A stretch of DNA of 64,000 bases from Haloferax litoreum (GCF_009674605.1 NZ_WKJO01000001.1:1-64000); one strand, 5' to 3'; positions 1 to 8,516 are shown, counted from the stretch's first letter. A program made the numbers and translations. The notes: generated from the sequence alone by a model not told the origin.

Positions 1-771
1 ATGAGTTTACTCGAAGGCCGCGTCGCGGTCGTCACAGGTGGGAGTTCGGGAATCGGACGTGGAATCGCACTGGCGTACGCCGAGGAAGGCGCAGACGTTG
101 TCGTCTGCGACATCCGCGAAGACCCGAAGGAGGGCGGTCGGCCGACGTACGTGAAAATCGAGGAGGACACAGACCAGTCGGCGACGTACGTCGAACTCGA
201 CGTAACCGACCCCGCAGCGTTCGAGGATGCCATGGACGCGGCGGAGGCGTTCGGCGGTGTCGACATCATGGTCAACAACGCCGGCATCTGGCGACCGGAG
301 GACTTCCTCGAAGTCACCGAAGGGGAGTTCCAACAGATGATGGACATCAACCTGAAGGGAGTCTACTTCGGCGCGCAAGCGGCGGCCAAGCGGATGGTCG
401 AACGCGGCGGTGGAAGCATCATCAACGTCTCCAGCATCAACGGTATCTACGGGAACGGTGGCTATCCGACGTACAGTGCCTCGAAGGGTGCCGTTCGGAC
501 GCTCTCGTACTCGCTGGCCCACGGCCTCGGCGGCCAGGGAATCCGCGTCAACGCCATCCACCCCGGTGCGATAAACACGAAAATCGGCCCCGAGGACGCC
601 GAGGCGACGACCGAAGAACAGATGGAACAACTGAAAGCGATGATTCCTCTCGGTCGGCAGGGAGAACCGGACGACGTGGCTGGTGTCGCCGTCTTCCTCG
701 CCAGTGACCTCGGGAAGTACGTCACTGGAGAATCCATCGTCGTCGACGGTGGATGGACGAGTTGGCGCTGA
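1..771 (+). CDS. SDR-family NAD(P)-dependent oxidoreductase
   Basis: A short-chain dehydrogenase/reductase of 256 residues, the usual length of classical SDRs. The nucleotide-binding glycine motif TGGSSGIG lies near residue 12 and NNAG near residue 92. The catalytic Ser sits in NVSS, followed by the Tyr and Lys of YSASK about 13-17 residues later. The C-terminus VVDGGW is typical of glucose-1-dehydrogenase or 3-oxoacyl-ACP-reductase-like members, but the substrate cannot be read from the sequence. The first base of the window is the A of an ATG and the protein begins as the family does (MSLLEGRVAVVTGG), so the gene looks complete, although its promoter lies outside. A soluble cytoplasmic enzyme with no obvious operon partner. 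Confidence 0.9.
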   Translation: MSLLEGRVAVVTGGSSGIGRGIALAYAEEGADVVVCDIREDPKEGGRPTYVKIEEDTDQSATYVELDVTDPAAFEDAMDAAEAFGGVDIMVNNAGIWRPEDFLEVTEGEFQQMMDINLKGVYFGAQAAAKRMVERGGGSIINVSSINGIYGNGGYPTYSASKGAVRTLSYSLAHGLGGQGIRVNAIHPGAINTKIGPEDAEATTEEQMEQLKAMIPLGRQGEPDDVAGVAVFLASDLGKYVTGESIVVDGGWTSWR

Positions 772-860
772 GCGTCTCGAACACCGAGTGAGACTTCCCC
801 GTCTCACCGTCGTCTATTACTTTTCCGTTTATTTCACCCGCCAGACACGGACCGTCTCTC

Positions 861-867
861 TTATCTT
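861..867 (+). promoter_or_regulatory. TATA-like box for tatA
   Basis: An AT-rich TTATCTT stretch lies about 27 bp before the tatA ATG. This spacing fits an archaeal promoter giving a leaderless or nearly leaderless mRNA. No Shine-Dalgarno sequence is visible. Confidence 0.5.
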
Positions 868-890
868 CCCCCCGAACGTAAGCGAACGTA

Positions 891-1181
891 ATGCTCAACT
901 CGATTCCACTGTTCCCGGGTCTGCCGGGCGGCCCAGAACTGCTCATCGTCCTGCTCATCGTCGTCCTCCTGTTCGGCGCGAACAAACTGCCGCAACTCGC
1001 ACGTTCGTCCGGGCAAGCGATGGGTGAGTTCCGCCGCGGACGCCAGGAAATCGAAGAAGAACTGCAGAAGGGCGTCGAAGGCGAGGCAGAAGACGAGGCG
1101 ACGGCAGACGAAGACGACGACGAAGAGACGACGTCCGCCGAGACTGAGTCTGTCGAGACAGAAGCCGAGAAAGAGAACTAA
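891..1181 (+). CDS. tatA: Sec-independent protein translocase subunit TatA
   Basis: A 96-residue protein with the TatA/B architecture. A single N-terminal membrane segment (PELLIVLLIVVLLFG, residues 12-26) is followed by the hinge FGANKLPQLARS, an amphipathic helix (QAMGEFRRGRQEIEEELQ) and a very acidic tail of Glu/Asp/Thr. TatA forms the pore-like component of the twin-arginine translocase, which exports folded proteins. Haloarchaea route most secreted proteins this way, and several Tat substrates lie in this window. The Pro and acidic residues before the membrane segment (GGPE) match TatA. No tatC is adjacent. The gene faces the SRP RNA gene. Confidence 0.93.
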   Translation: MLNSIPLFPGLPGGPELLIVLLIVVLLFGANKLPQLARSSGQAMGEFRRGRQEIEEELQKGVEGEAEDEATADEDDDEETTSAETESVETEAEKEN

Positions 1182-1306
1182 TCGGGTTTTCTGGGGGGAG
1201 ACCCTACACGATATTCTTCCCGTACGTGGAGTGACAACCCTCCCGAAGTGTCTGTCGAGCGGTGCCGACGACCGACGGTTCACGGAGTCTCGGTCGCAAA
1301 GAACGA

Positions 1307-1330
1307 ACTGCGAGAGCCTCCGCTCGCAGT
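1307..1330. terminator. Hairpin between convergent tatA and SRP RNA
   Basis: A perfect 8-bp inverted repeat (ACTGCGAG / CTCGCAGT, 8-nt loop) lies just past the 3' end of the minus-strand SRP RNA. On that strand a weakly T-rich stretch follows (TCGTTCTTT). It probably helps end or process the RNA. It could also serve tatA mRNA from the other side. Confidence 0.4.
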
Positions 1331-1348
1331 GTGAATGAGGTATGAATG

Positions 1349-1658
1349 GATGGACAGCGAGGTTGCCCGGCGTTCCGACGAGGGGAATCTCGGTTGCCTC
1401 CTCCACCCCGCGATCCCTCGAGCGACGCACGTCCGATGGTCCGCTGCTCGCTCCCGCGCCTGGCGGGGTACCACCGATGAACCGTGCCAACCCTTCCCTG
1501 CGGAAGGGGTACACGGAACCGCTGTCCCCGAGGGACGAGGTTTCTACGTTGGCTTCCGAGGCCCGCGCCGGTCTGACCGGACGCGCCCGTTTTTGGTCCC
1601 CGCTAAAGACCTATTTCGCGGGTAGAGAGCAGGGCCTAACTGCCCGACCTAGTCCACT
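1349..1658 (-). ncRNA. ffs: Signal recognition particle (7S) RNA
   Basis: About 305 nt, the known size of haloarchaeal 7S RNA. The two ends pair as helix 1: UGGAC near 1656 with GUCCA near 1351, then AGGU with ACCU. Near the 5' end, helices 3 and 4 have loops containing GGCC and GGUC, which can kiss. Helix 6 (about 1489-1510) is a CUUCC/GGAAG stem closed by GCAG, the GNAR type of loop bound by SRP19. Helix 8 (about 1441-1472) shows the signature order CAGG, CGC, GGGA tetraloop, GCG, AGCAG, which is the SRP54 site. The RNA scaffolds SRP54/SRP19 for co-translational targeting of membrane proteins. A TATA-like TTAA lies about 25 nt upstream on the minus strand near 1680. Ends are accurate to a few bases. 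Confidence 0.9.
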
Positions 1659-1772
1659 CCTTCATAATCCACCGACTGTTAAGGGCCTTTCGACTCGGAG
1701 AGCGAGAAACCGGGGGACATCGTCGGGGTAATTCGGCCACGCGAGAAGCGCGTTATCGGTTCCACATCCGGC

Positions 1773-2186
1773 TTACACGATACTTCGGGCGTACGCTGCT
1801 GCGCCGACGAACGTGACGGCGGCAGCGCCCATGACCGTCCAGCGGTGGTAACTCAACCACGCGTACTGCTCGGGGAAACTGAACAGCACGTTCGGGTCGA
1901 TGGCGAACGCCCAGATGACCGAAATGCCGAGCATCGAAACCGACATGACGAACGCGAGACCGGCGGCCACCGCGGGGTCAGTTCGCTCCTGTCTCCCAGA
2001 GAGGAAGACGACGACGACGAGGAGTGCGAGCATCCCGACGATGGAGATACCGAATGGTCCTGACGCGTAGTACGTAGCCATCTCACCGGCACCGGGTTCG
2101 ACGGCGACGGCCGGCACCGCGACTGCGATAGCGAGGAGAATCGCACCGACGAGTCCGACCGTCGGAGCGAGGCGTTCGGTGTCCAT
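1773..2186 (-). CDS. Conserved membrane protein, four TM segments, unknown function
   Basis: A 137-residue protein with four hydrophobic segments: roughly residues 8-28, 46-63, 74-93 and 115-134. A short charged loop (SGRQERTDP) follows the second, and a WAFAIDP and tryptophan/tyrosine-rich stretch follows the third. I recognise no catalytic motif and cannot name the family; similar small membrane proteins are common in haloarchaea. It is transcribed away from the thiolase gene, and the roughly 100-bp gap before that gene holds both promoters. It ends about 115 bp from the 5' end of the SRP RNA gene. Confidence 0.75.
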   Translation of the reverse strand: MDTERLAPTVGLVGAILLAIAVAVPAVAVEPGAGEMATYYASGPFGISIVGMLALLVVVVFLSGRQERTDPAVAAGLAFVMSVSMLGISVIWAFAIDPNVLFSFPEQYAWLSYHRWTVMGAAAVTFVGAAAYARSIV

Positions 2187-2260
2187 GAACCGTGGTTCGG
2201 GTGTCCGATTGATAAACGGTTTGAGACGTGGTCGCGCGCGACCACGAACGATTGGCCGGT

Positions 2261-2267
2261 TTTAAAT
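2261..2267 (+). promoter_or_regulatory. TATA box for the thiolase operon
   Basis: TTTAAAT, preceded by purine-poor GCCGGT, lies 26 bp before the thiolase ATG. This is the spacing of a haloarchaeal leaderless promoter. Confidence 0.6.
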
Positions 2268-2289
2268 CGCGCTGTGACGACGTGCGCGT

Positions 2290-3441
2290 ATGGACCGCGT
2301 AGCGATTATCGGTGCATCGATGACCCAGTTCGGGAAGCGCGATGCGTGGATTCGTGAGTTGCTCGCCGAGGCCGGGCAGGAAGCGCTCACGGATGCCGGC
2401 ATCTCTCCCGACGAAGTCGAGCACCTCTACGTCTCGAACATGGCGAGCGGTGAGTTCGAGGGCCAGACGGGGGTTCCGAACGCCCTCGCGCACGACCTCG
2501 CGGCGATGCCCGCGTACACCGCCCGAATCGACCAAACGTCTTCGTCCGGCGGTGCCGGCGTCTACGCCGCGTGGCAGTCGGTCGCCTCCGGCGCGTCCGA
2601 CATGACCATGCTCGTCGGCGGCGAGAAGATGACCCACCGCTCGACGGCGGAAGCGACAGACGTCATCGCCTCGCTGACCCACCCGGTCGAGTACAAACAC
2701 GGCGTGACGCTCCCCTCGTTCGCGGGACTCACGGCCCGACTCTACCTCGACACCTACGACGCCCCGCGCGAGTCACTGGGGAAGGTCGCCGTCAAGAACC
2801 ACAAGAACGGCCTCGACAATCCGCACGCCCAGTTCCGCAAGGAAGTCGACCTCGAAACGGTGCTGGACTCGCCAATCGTCGCCGACCCGCTTCGACTCTA
2901 CGACTTCTGTCCCATCACCGACGGGTCCGCGGCCCTCGTCTTCTGTCCCGAGTCGGTGGCCCGCGAGTACACCGACGACTACGTCGTCGTCTCCGGTATC
3001 GGCGGCGCGACGGACACACACGTCGTCCACGAACGCGCTGACCCGACCACGATGGGCGGCGTCGTCAACTCCTCCGAAATCGCCTACGAGATGGCCGACC
3101 TCGACCCCGAAGACGTCGACGTGGCGGAACTCCACGACATGTTCACCATCCTCGAATTCCTCCAGTCTGAAGACCTCGGGTTCTTCGAGAAGGGTGAAGG
3201 GTGGAAAGCCGTCGAAGAGGGCGTCACCGACCGCGACGGTGAGTTGCCCATCAACACCTCCGGCGGCCTGAAGTCGAAGGGCCACCCCCTCGGCGCGTCC
3301 GGCGTCGCACAGGTGTACGAGATTTACAAGCAACTCATCGGTGACGCAGGCAAGCGACAGGTCGACGCCGACGTCGGCCTCGCGTGCAACGTCGGTGGCT
3401 TCGGCAACTGCGTGACCACGACCATCATGGAGTCCCGATAA
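2290..3441 (+). CDS. Thiolase-fold acyltransferase, catalytic (alpha) subunit
   Basis: A 383-residue member of the SCP-x/archaeal thiolase group. It probably condenses or cleaves acyl-CoA (beta-ketothiolase or acetoacetyl-CoA thiolase). The usual nucleophilic Cys (CxSGG) is Ser84 here, in TSSSGG. His282 (HDMFT) and His332 (KGHPLGASG) are present, as is Cys366 in CNVGGFG. A Ser-His-His set has been described for the two-subunit beta-ketothiolases of Haloferax mediterranei, so the protein need not be inactive. Its stop codon overlaps the start of the next gene, an OB-fold subunit expected to complete the enzyme. Exact chain-length specificity is unknown. Confidence 0.88.
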   Translation: MDRVAIIGASMTQFGKRDAWIRELLAEAGQEALTDAGISPDEVEHLYVSNMASGEFEGQTGVPNALAHDLAAMPAYTARIDQTSSSGGAGVYAAWQSVASGASDMTMLVGGEKMTHRSTAEATDVIASLTHPVEYKHGVTLPSFAGLTARLYLDTYDAPRESLGKVAVKNHKNGLDNPHAQFRKEVDLETVLDSPIVADPLRLYDFCPITDGSAALVFCPESVAREYTDDYVVVSGIGGATDTHVVHERADPTTMGGVVNSSEIAYEMADLDPEDVDVAELHDMFTILEFLQSEDLGFFEKGEGWKAVEEGVTDRDGELPINTSGGLKSKGHPLGASGVAQVYEIYKQLIGDAGKRQVDADVGLACNVGGFGNCVTTTIMESR

Positions 3442-3818
3442 TGTCCGACGACAACCCCTCGATGGAAGCGTACCGCTACCCCGACGGGAGCATCACCTAC
3501 CCCGGTCATCCCGTCGGCCCCGACGGCGAAGAACCGGTCGGTACCGTCGACCTGAGCGAGTACACGGCGACGGTCCTGACGTGGACCACCTCGACGGCAA
3601 CGCCACCGGGCGTCCGGGCACCCAACACGCTCGCAATCGTCGAGTTCGACGTGGACGGCGAACCCGTGCGCGCGATTGGCCAAGTCACGGACGAAGACGA
3701 CGTCGAAATCGGCGACGACGTCGAACCAGTCTACTGCGAGGAACTCCGCGAACCCGGCGCAGGCATCCGCGAACCGGCGAGTCAGGAGTGGGACGGGTAC
3801 CGCTTCGAACCCGTCTAA
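3441..3818 (+). CDS. OB-fold (DUF35-type) partner subunit of the thiolase
   Basis: A 125-residue protein whose ATG shares its A with the thiolase stop codon (TAATG), showing translational coupling. The middle part (YTATVLTWTTS, then APNTLAIVEFDVDGEPVRAIGQV and IGDDVEPVY) matches the acyl-CoA-binding OB-fold of DUF35 proteins. The usual N-terminal zinc ribbon with two CxxC pairs is absent; there is only one Cys in the whole protein. In archaea such proteins bind thiolase-fold enzymes and shape their CoA tunnel, so this is most likely the beta subunit of the preceding enzyme. Confidence 0.82.
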   Translation: MSDDNPSMEAYRYPDGSITYPGHPVGPDGEEPVGTVDLSEYTATVLTWTTSTATPPGVRAPNTLAIVEFDVDGEPVRAIGQVTDEDDVEIGDDVEPVYCEELREPGAGIREPASQEWDGYRFEPV

Positions 3819-3891
3819 TCGACGTCCTTCGTCGCGATTCTTCGATACCCCGGACGAGAATGTTGATGTGGCTACACGTTCTACGTCCCGT

Positions 3892-4359
3892 ATGAACCGA
3901 ACCCAGCAGGGTACCTTCGCCCGCGACGCAGTCGTCGCGACTGCGGTGTTGGCTGGACTATACCTCCTCGGGTACGGCGTCCAGTTCCAACCCCTCCAGA
4001 TACCTACCTACCTGCTCATCGTCGGATTCGACCTGGTAGAAGCCGCGTTTGGTTCCGCAGGGGCAAACTACGACCTGCTGTTCGCCGCCTACATCGTGGG
4101 CCTCGGCCTCGTCGGCGCGACAGTCGCGCACGTCCTTCGTCTGTGGGCACGCGAGACCGACCTCTCACAGTGGCGACTCGGTGCGGCGGGGGCAGTGGCT
4201 ATCGTCGGCACTCTCTCGCTGCTGTTCGGCCTCAGAATTCTGCTCGTCGGGGGTCAGTTGACACCCGTGCTCGTAACCGGTACTGCCGGACTCATCTTGT
4301 TAGGCGTATCGGGGTGGCTCTCCGGCCTTCTCCGCGTCGAACTCGGGGCGACTCAGTAG
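3892..4359 (+). CDS. Small integral membrane protein, unknown function
   Basis: A 155-residue protein with four predicted membrane segments, about residues 14-28, 61-82, 95-115 and 122-148. The loop ARETDLSQWR follows the second. The ATG at 3892 is preferred because the reading frame upstream of it is arginine/serine-rich and overlaps the previous gene. No family motif is recognised. It ends by overlapping the end of the convergent coiled-coil gene by 7 bp. Confidence 0.7.
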   Translation: MNRTQQGTFARDAVVATAVLAGLYLLGYGVQFQPLQIPTYLLIVGFDLVEAAFGSAGANYDLLFAAYIVGLGLVGATVAHVLRLWARETDLSQWRLGAAGAVAIVGTLSLLFGLRILLVGGQLTPVLVTGTAGLILLGVSGWLSGLLRVELGATQ

Positions 4360-5090
4360 TCGCTCGGTTCTTCGTCGTCTTCGTCGTCTCCTTTGACTTC
4401 TCGCTTGATGGACTCTAACTCGGCTTCGACGTCGACCTGTGGGGTGTCGTCGCTCTCACCGTCAGCGTCGTTGGCGACGTTCTCGGAGCCTTCTTCAGTC
4501 ACGTCGATTCGGACTGGCCCCGAGTCGCGCCCTCGTGCGTCGCTCCGCCGCCGCCAACTCGACTCGAAGCGCCGTTCCTCGTCGCGCCAGTGGCGTTCAC
4601 GAGACGTTCGCTCTCGCTCCGCGTCGGTGATTCGGGCGTCGAGTTCGTCGGCGAGTGAGCGAGCGTGTTCCATGATATCTCGGGCGTCCGAGTTCGACGG
4701 CAGGTCCGCCTCCGAGAGTGCCTTCCGAAGTTCGTCGAGGGCGCGTTCGACACCGTAGACGGCGGTTCGGGGGACCTCGCGCATTCGCACGTCGATGTCG
4801 CTTTCGGTGCGGCGGTCTTCCATCACTCGACCGGGGTCCGAGAGACGGATGAGACGGCGGAGGAGTTCGAGCGAGGCGATGGTCGCTTCGAGGACGGCGA
4901 TGATAGTCGGGAGGGTGTACGACTCGGTAAAGCGCATGACTTCGCCGAACGTCGGTGGGCGCGGATTCCGGAACCGGTCGCGTACCTCGCGGTCACGTTC
5001 TTCGCGGAGTTCCGAACCGAGTTCGTCCAGCGTCTCCCCGAGTTCGTCGAGCACGTCGAGGATGTCGTCGTCCCGTCGTCGGTCGCTCAT
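4353..5090 (-). CDS. Acidic coiled-coil protein, conserved haloarchaeal type
   Basis: A 245-residue protein. Residues 5-45 are a charged helical stretch (DDDILDVLDELGETLDELG). A more hydrophobic core at about 55-85 includes YTLPTIIAVLEATIASLELL, which may be a single amphipathic or membrane-associated helix. A long charged helical region (120-185) and a low-complexity acidic tail end the protein. No enzyme motif is visible. The architecture suggests a structural or membrane-peripheral role, but that is a guess. Monocistronic; its start lies opposite the end of the OYE gene. Confidence 0.7.
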   Translation of the reverse strand: MSDRRRDDDILDVLDELGETLDELGSELREERDREVRDRFRNPRPPTFGEVMRFTESYTLPTIIAVLEATIASLELLRRLIRLSDPGRVMEDRRTESDIDVRMREVPRTAVYGVERALDELRKALSEADLPSNSDARDIMEHARSLADELDARITDAERERTSRERHWRDEERRFESSWRRRSDARGRDSGPVRIDVTEEGSENVANDADGESDDTPQVDVEAELESIKREVKGDDEDDEEPSDY

Positions 5091-5167
5091 ACGAAACGAT
5101 TGGGCCGCATCGGGGATAAGCCTTCGAGGCGGAGAGGCGGACGAAGAAGAGAGGCCGTGAGTGTACG

Positions 5168-6256
5168 CTATCGACGCGGGACTGCTCGGCAGTACTGCGG
5201 CGGCCAGTCAGCGTCGACGCCGAGTTCGCCGGCGGCGTGGAGCGCGAAGTACGGGTCGCGGAGGTGTTCTCGCCCGACGATTGCGAGGTCCGCCCGACCG
5301 TTTCGGACGAGTTCGTCGGCGTGCCGGGCCGTCCGAATGCCACCGACTGCGCCGACCGGGACACCGGTCTCTTCGCGGATGAGTTCGGCGTACGGAACCT
5401 GATAACCGGGGCCTGTACTGGGAATCTGCTGGTCAGGGTGGAGGCCGCCCGCACTCACGTCCACGAGGTCGGCACCGAGGTCGGCGAGGTCCGCGGAGAG
5501 TCGGACTGACTGGTCGAGGTCCCACGAGTCGCGGTCGTCCAGCCAATCGGTCGCCGAGATGCGGACGAACACGGGGTTGTCGTCGGGCCACACGTCACGA
5601 ACGGCTTCGGTCGCCTCGCGCACGATTCGCGTGCGGTTCTCGAACGACCCGCCGTACTCGTCGTCGCGGTGGTTCGTCACGGGTGAGAGGAACTCGTGGA
5701 GGAGGTATCCGTGCGCGGCGTGGACCTCTGCGATTTCGAATCCTGCGTCGAGTGCGCGCTCTGCTGCTGCGCGGAAGTCGTCGACGATGCCGCCGACTTC
5801 TTCGGTCGTCAGTTCGTGGAGTTCGGGGGCGTCACCCTCGTAGGGCCACGGCACGTCGCTCGGCGCGACAGGGTTCCATCCACCGTCTTCGGGGAAGACC
5901 GGTTCACTCCCTTCCCACGGCCGGGACTTGCTCCCTTTCCGACCCGCGTGCGCCAGTTGAATCGCGGGGATGCTGTCCATCGATTTGACGAACGACGCGA
6001 CTCGTTCGAGTGCTTCGGCGTGTTCGTCACTCCAGATGCCGAGGTCGTTCGGGGAGATGCGACCTTCCGGCGAGATTGCTGTCGCCTCAGTCATGACGAT
6101 ACCTGCACCGCCGACTGCTCGACTCCCGAGGTGGACGAGGTGCCAGTCGTTGGCGAGGCCATCGGTCGACGAGTACTGGCACATCGGCGAGACCATGATA
6201 CGGTTCGAAACTTCCGTCTCTCGGAGTGAGAGCGGACTGAAGAGCGAATCGGTCAT
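5168..6256 (-). CDS. NADH:flavin oxidoreductase, Old Yellow Enzyme family (YqjM-like)
   Basis: A 362-residue FMN-dependent ene-reductase of the YqjM/NamA subgroup. MCQYSS places Cys26 and Tyr28 at the numbers known from Bacillus YqjM, where Cys26 tunes the flavin. HAAHGYLLHEFLSP holds the substrate-anchoring His pair (179, 182), and YGGSFENR is the family signature. The C-terminal phosphate-binding part (AVGGIRTARHADEL, AIVGREHLRDP) is intact. It reduces activated C=C bonds with NAD(P)H in the cytoplasm; the physiological substrate is unknown. The ATG at 6256 is chosen because homologues begin just before LFSPL; an in-frame upstream extension is not family-like. Confidence 0.9.
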   Translation of the reverse strand: MTDSLFSPLSLRETEVSNRIMVSPMCQYSSTDGLANDWHLVHLGSRAVGGAGIVMTEATAISPEGRISPNDLGIWSDEHAEALERVASFVKSMDSIPAIQLAHAGRKGSKSRPWEGSEPVFPEDGGWNPVAPSDVPWPYEGDAPELHELTTEEVGGIVDDFRAAAERALDAGFEIAEVHAAHGYLLHEFLSPVTNHRDDEYGGSFENRTRIVREATEAVRDVWPDDNPVFVRISATDWLDDRDSWDLDQSVRLSADLADLGADLVDVSAGGLHPDQQIPSTGPGYQVPYAELIREETGVPVGAVGGIRTARHADELVRNGRADLAIVGREHLRDPYFALHAAGELGVDADWPPQYCRAVPRR

Positions 6257-6366
6257 CGTCCGTCGTTGGTCACCGTCGGCAAAACCCCACTCGATTCCGG
6301 TGATGCAGACCGGTTTTCTCTCCGACGACACGGCCCGGGTCCCGGTGGTACTGAGACACTCCGCAG

Positions 6367-7131
6367 TCAGTCGGCCGACCCAATGAATTCGCGTTGTTCG
6401 TCGAGGACCTCGCGGTCGAGCGTCCACACGAGGTCACGCTCGTCTCGGTTCAACGCCGCGGCGACGACGCCGTCGGGTCTGACGACCAGCGAGCGTCCGG
6501 CGAAGTCCGTCTCGTCAGCGCCCGGAATCGACCCGCTTCCGGTTCGCCCCGCGCCGACCAGCCATCGAACCCCGTCGAGCGCACGGGCGCGACAGAGTAG
6601 TCGCCAGTTCTCAGAGTGCGCGGCGGGCCACGCGCCGACGACGAAGAGCGCATCGACGCGTTCGTCGGTCAGGGCCGCGCTGTCGCCGACGAAGTTCAGG
6701 TCGTAGCACGTGAGGAGACCGGCCTTCCCTGCCGGCGTATCGACGGTTACGAGTTTGTCTCCGGGTGTTACGACTGACGCCTCGTCGCCCCAGAGGTGCC
6801 GCTTGCGATAGACGGTAGCCGTTCCGTCGGTCCCGACGTAGGCGGCGGCGTTGTAGAGTGTGTCGCCGTCGCGTTCGAGAAACCCGGCGAGTACGTCGAA
6901 CCCATGGTCAGCAGCGACGGATTCGAGGAAGTCGGTCGCGTGGCCGCGCGTGACCGCCCCGCTGAACGCGCGGTTGTCGGCGACGAACCCCGTCAGCGCG
7001 TACTCGGGGAAGACGGCTATATCGACGCTGTCGGGCAGATTTGCGGCGCGGTCGCTGATGACGGCCTCGTTCCGTTCGGCGTCGAGGTCGGAGAGAGACA
7101 GTTGCGGGATAGCGACGGTAGGACCAGTCAC
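6367..7131 (-). CDS. Carbon-nitrogen hydrolase (nitrilase superfamily)
   Basis: A 254-residue nitrilase-fold amidase. The Glu-Lys-Cys triad is visible: Glu43 in FPEYALTG, Lys110 in YRKRHLWGDE and Cys142 in LTCYDLNF. Such enzymes hydrolyse small amides, for example omega-amides or carbamoyl compounds. The substrate is not evident here, though the Asp-Leu after Cys is typical of the amidase and omega-amidase-like branches rather than true nitrilases. The length is normal. It reads in the same direction as the OYE gene, about 110 bp upstream of it, and may share a transcript. Confidence 0.88.
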   Translation of the reverse strand: MTGPTVAIPQLSLSDLDAERNEAVISDRAANLPDSVDIAVFPEYALTGFVADNRAFSGAVTRGHATDFLESVAADHGFDVLAGFLERDGDTLYNAAAYVGTDGTATVYRKRHLWGDEASVVTPGDKLVTVDTPAGKAGLLTCYDLNFVGDSAALTDERVDALFVVGAWPAAHSENWRLLCRARALDGVRWLVGAGRTGSGSIPGADETDFAGRSLVVRPDGVVAAALNRDERDLVWTLDREVLDEQREFIGSAD

Positions 7132-7225
7132 GACCCAACAAACGACGGCGAGTAGAAAAAATACCTCGGCATTGAGGCAACGTTCCGTGGCGCACCCCCA
7201 CCGATGGGCGAAGCGAAGGGAAACG

Positions 7226-7234
7226 CTCTTTTTA
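7226..7234 (+). promoter_or_regulatory. T-rich promoter element for the HEAT-repeat gene
   Basis: CTCTTTTTA lies about 26 bp before the ATG at 7257, in the position of an archaeal TATA box. Confidence 0.45.
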
Positions 7235-7256
7235 CAGACGGACGGACTTCCGGCAT

Positions 7257-8516
7257 ATGAGTGACGGGGACGACGATACGACGGAACTCTCGCCCGAGAG
7301 CCTCGACGAACGCCTGAACGAGGCAGCGGAGGCCCTCGAAGCGGCAGAAACCGAAGCCGACCTCGACGACGTCGAGGCGACGCTCGACGAGATAGAAGCG
7401 GATATCGAGGCCGCAGACCTGCCCGAGGCCGACGACGAGGACGAAGACGACCCTGCCGAGGAACTCACCTCGCAGGTGTCCGACCTCCGCGACGACCTCG
7501 AATCGCAGCGTGGCCCCTACGCCGAAGACGCCATCGAGACGCTCGAAGAGGCGAAGTCCACCATCGCGGACACGCGCTGGACCGAGCAGGGTGAAGGCGA
7601 AATCGTCGCCGCGGTCGAATCCTTCGCGGACGACTTCGGTGGCGTCCTCGACGCCAGCGTGTCGGTCGACGGCGACGACGACGCGGCCCTCACTGCCGCC
7701 CTCGACGAGGCCATCTCGGCCATCGAAGCGGCAGGCCTCGACGCCGACGAGGACGCAGAGACCATCGCTGACCTCATCGAAGTCACCGACGGCCTGACCG
7801 ACGGCCTCGACGACGCTCAGGAGTGGGACGACCTCGAAACGCGCGAGAAGCTCCAAGCACAGGGCTTCTACGACGTGCTCGGCCACTACAAGGACTACCC
7901 ACCGGAACTCTCGGCGCTCAAGGAACACGAGAAGCGCGGCAACGTCGACATGATTGCCCTCGCGTTCGAGAGCTTCCAGTCCGGCTTCATGGAAGAGTAC
8001 TGTATCGAAGCGTTCACGCGCATGAACGACCCGGCCGCGTACGACGCAGTCGAACCGCAGGCCAAACGCCGTAACAAGGGCGCTATCAAGGCCATCGGAA
8101 AGATGGGCGCCGAAGAGGGCGTCGAGATGCTCGTCGACTACGCCGACACCGACAGCGACCCGGCGCTCCAGAAGGTCGTGTTCAAAGCACTCGGCGAAAT
8201 CGGCTCCGAAGAGGCGACGCAACCGCTCGCGGACAAACTCGCCACGGAGAACGAGAACGTCCGTTCGGCCGCCGCACGCGCCCTCGGCATCCTCGGTGAC
8301 ACGCGCGCTGTCGACCCACTCACCGACGTCTTAGCGGACGACGGCGTGGACTCCGTGCGCGCGAGTGCCGCGTGGGCACTCCGCCAGATTGGCACCGAGA
8401 CGGCCCTCGAAGCGGCCGCCGAGTACGTCGACGACCGGTCGTACATCGTCCAGCGCGAGGCCGAACTCGCCGCCGAATTCCTCGGCGACGACGTCGAACC
8501 CGAAGCGACGGTCTGA
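7257..8516 (+). CDS. HEAT-repeat protein (PBS-lyase HEAT-like)
   Basis: A 419-residue soluble protein. Residues 1-190 are extremely acidic and helical, with many repeats rich in Ala, Glu and Asp. From about residue 200 on, the chain forms HEAT-type helix pairs with recurring patterns such as KAIGKMG, KALGEIGSEEATQPL, RALGILGDTRAVDPL and WALRQIGTETALEAA, about 30 residues apart. HEAT repeats are protein-interaction solenoids. In archaea they act as scaffolds or, rarely, cofactor-attachment factors. No enzyme motif is seen, so the partner is unknown. Monocistronic with its own promoter and a strong downstream hairpin. Confidence 0.85.
   Translation: MSDGDDDTTELSPESLDERLNEAAEALEAAETEADLDDVEATLDEIEADIEAADLPEADDEDEDDPAEELTSQVSDLRDDLESQRGPYAEDAIETLEEAKSTIADTRWTEQGEGEIVAAVESFADDFGGVLDASVSVDGDDDAALTAALDEAISAIEAAGLDADEDAETIADLIEVTDGLTDGLDDAQEWDDLETREKLQAQGFYDVLGHYKDYPPELSALKEHEKRGNVDMIALAFESFQSGFMEEYCIEAFTRMNDPAAYDAVEPQAKRRNKGAIKAIGKMGAEEGVEMLVDYADTDSDPALQKVVFKALGEIGSEEATQPLADKLATENENVRSAAARALGILGDTRAVDPLTDVLADDGVDSVRASAAWALRQIGTETALEAAAEYVDDRSYIVQREAELAAEFLGDDVEPEATV

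Noticed and set aside
1335-1731. Several 60-130-residue open frames across 1335-1731
   Set aside because: They cover the SRP RNA. Their sequences have no protein-like pattern, while the RNA structure is complete.
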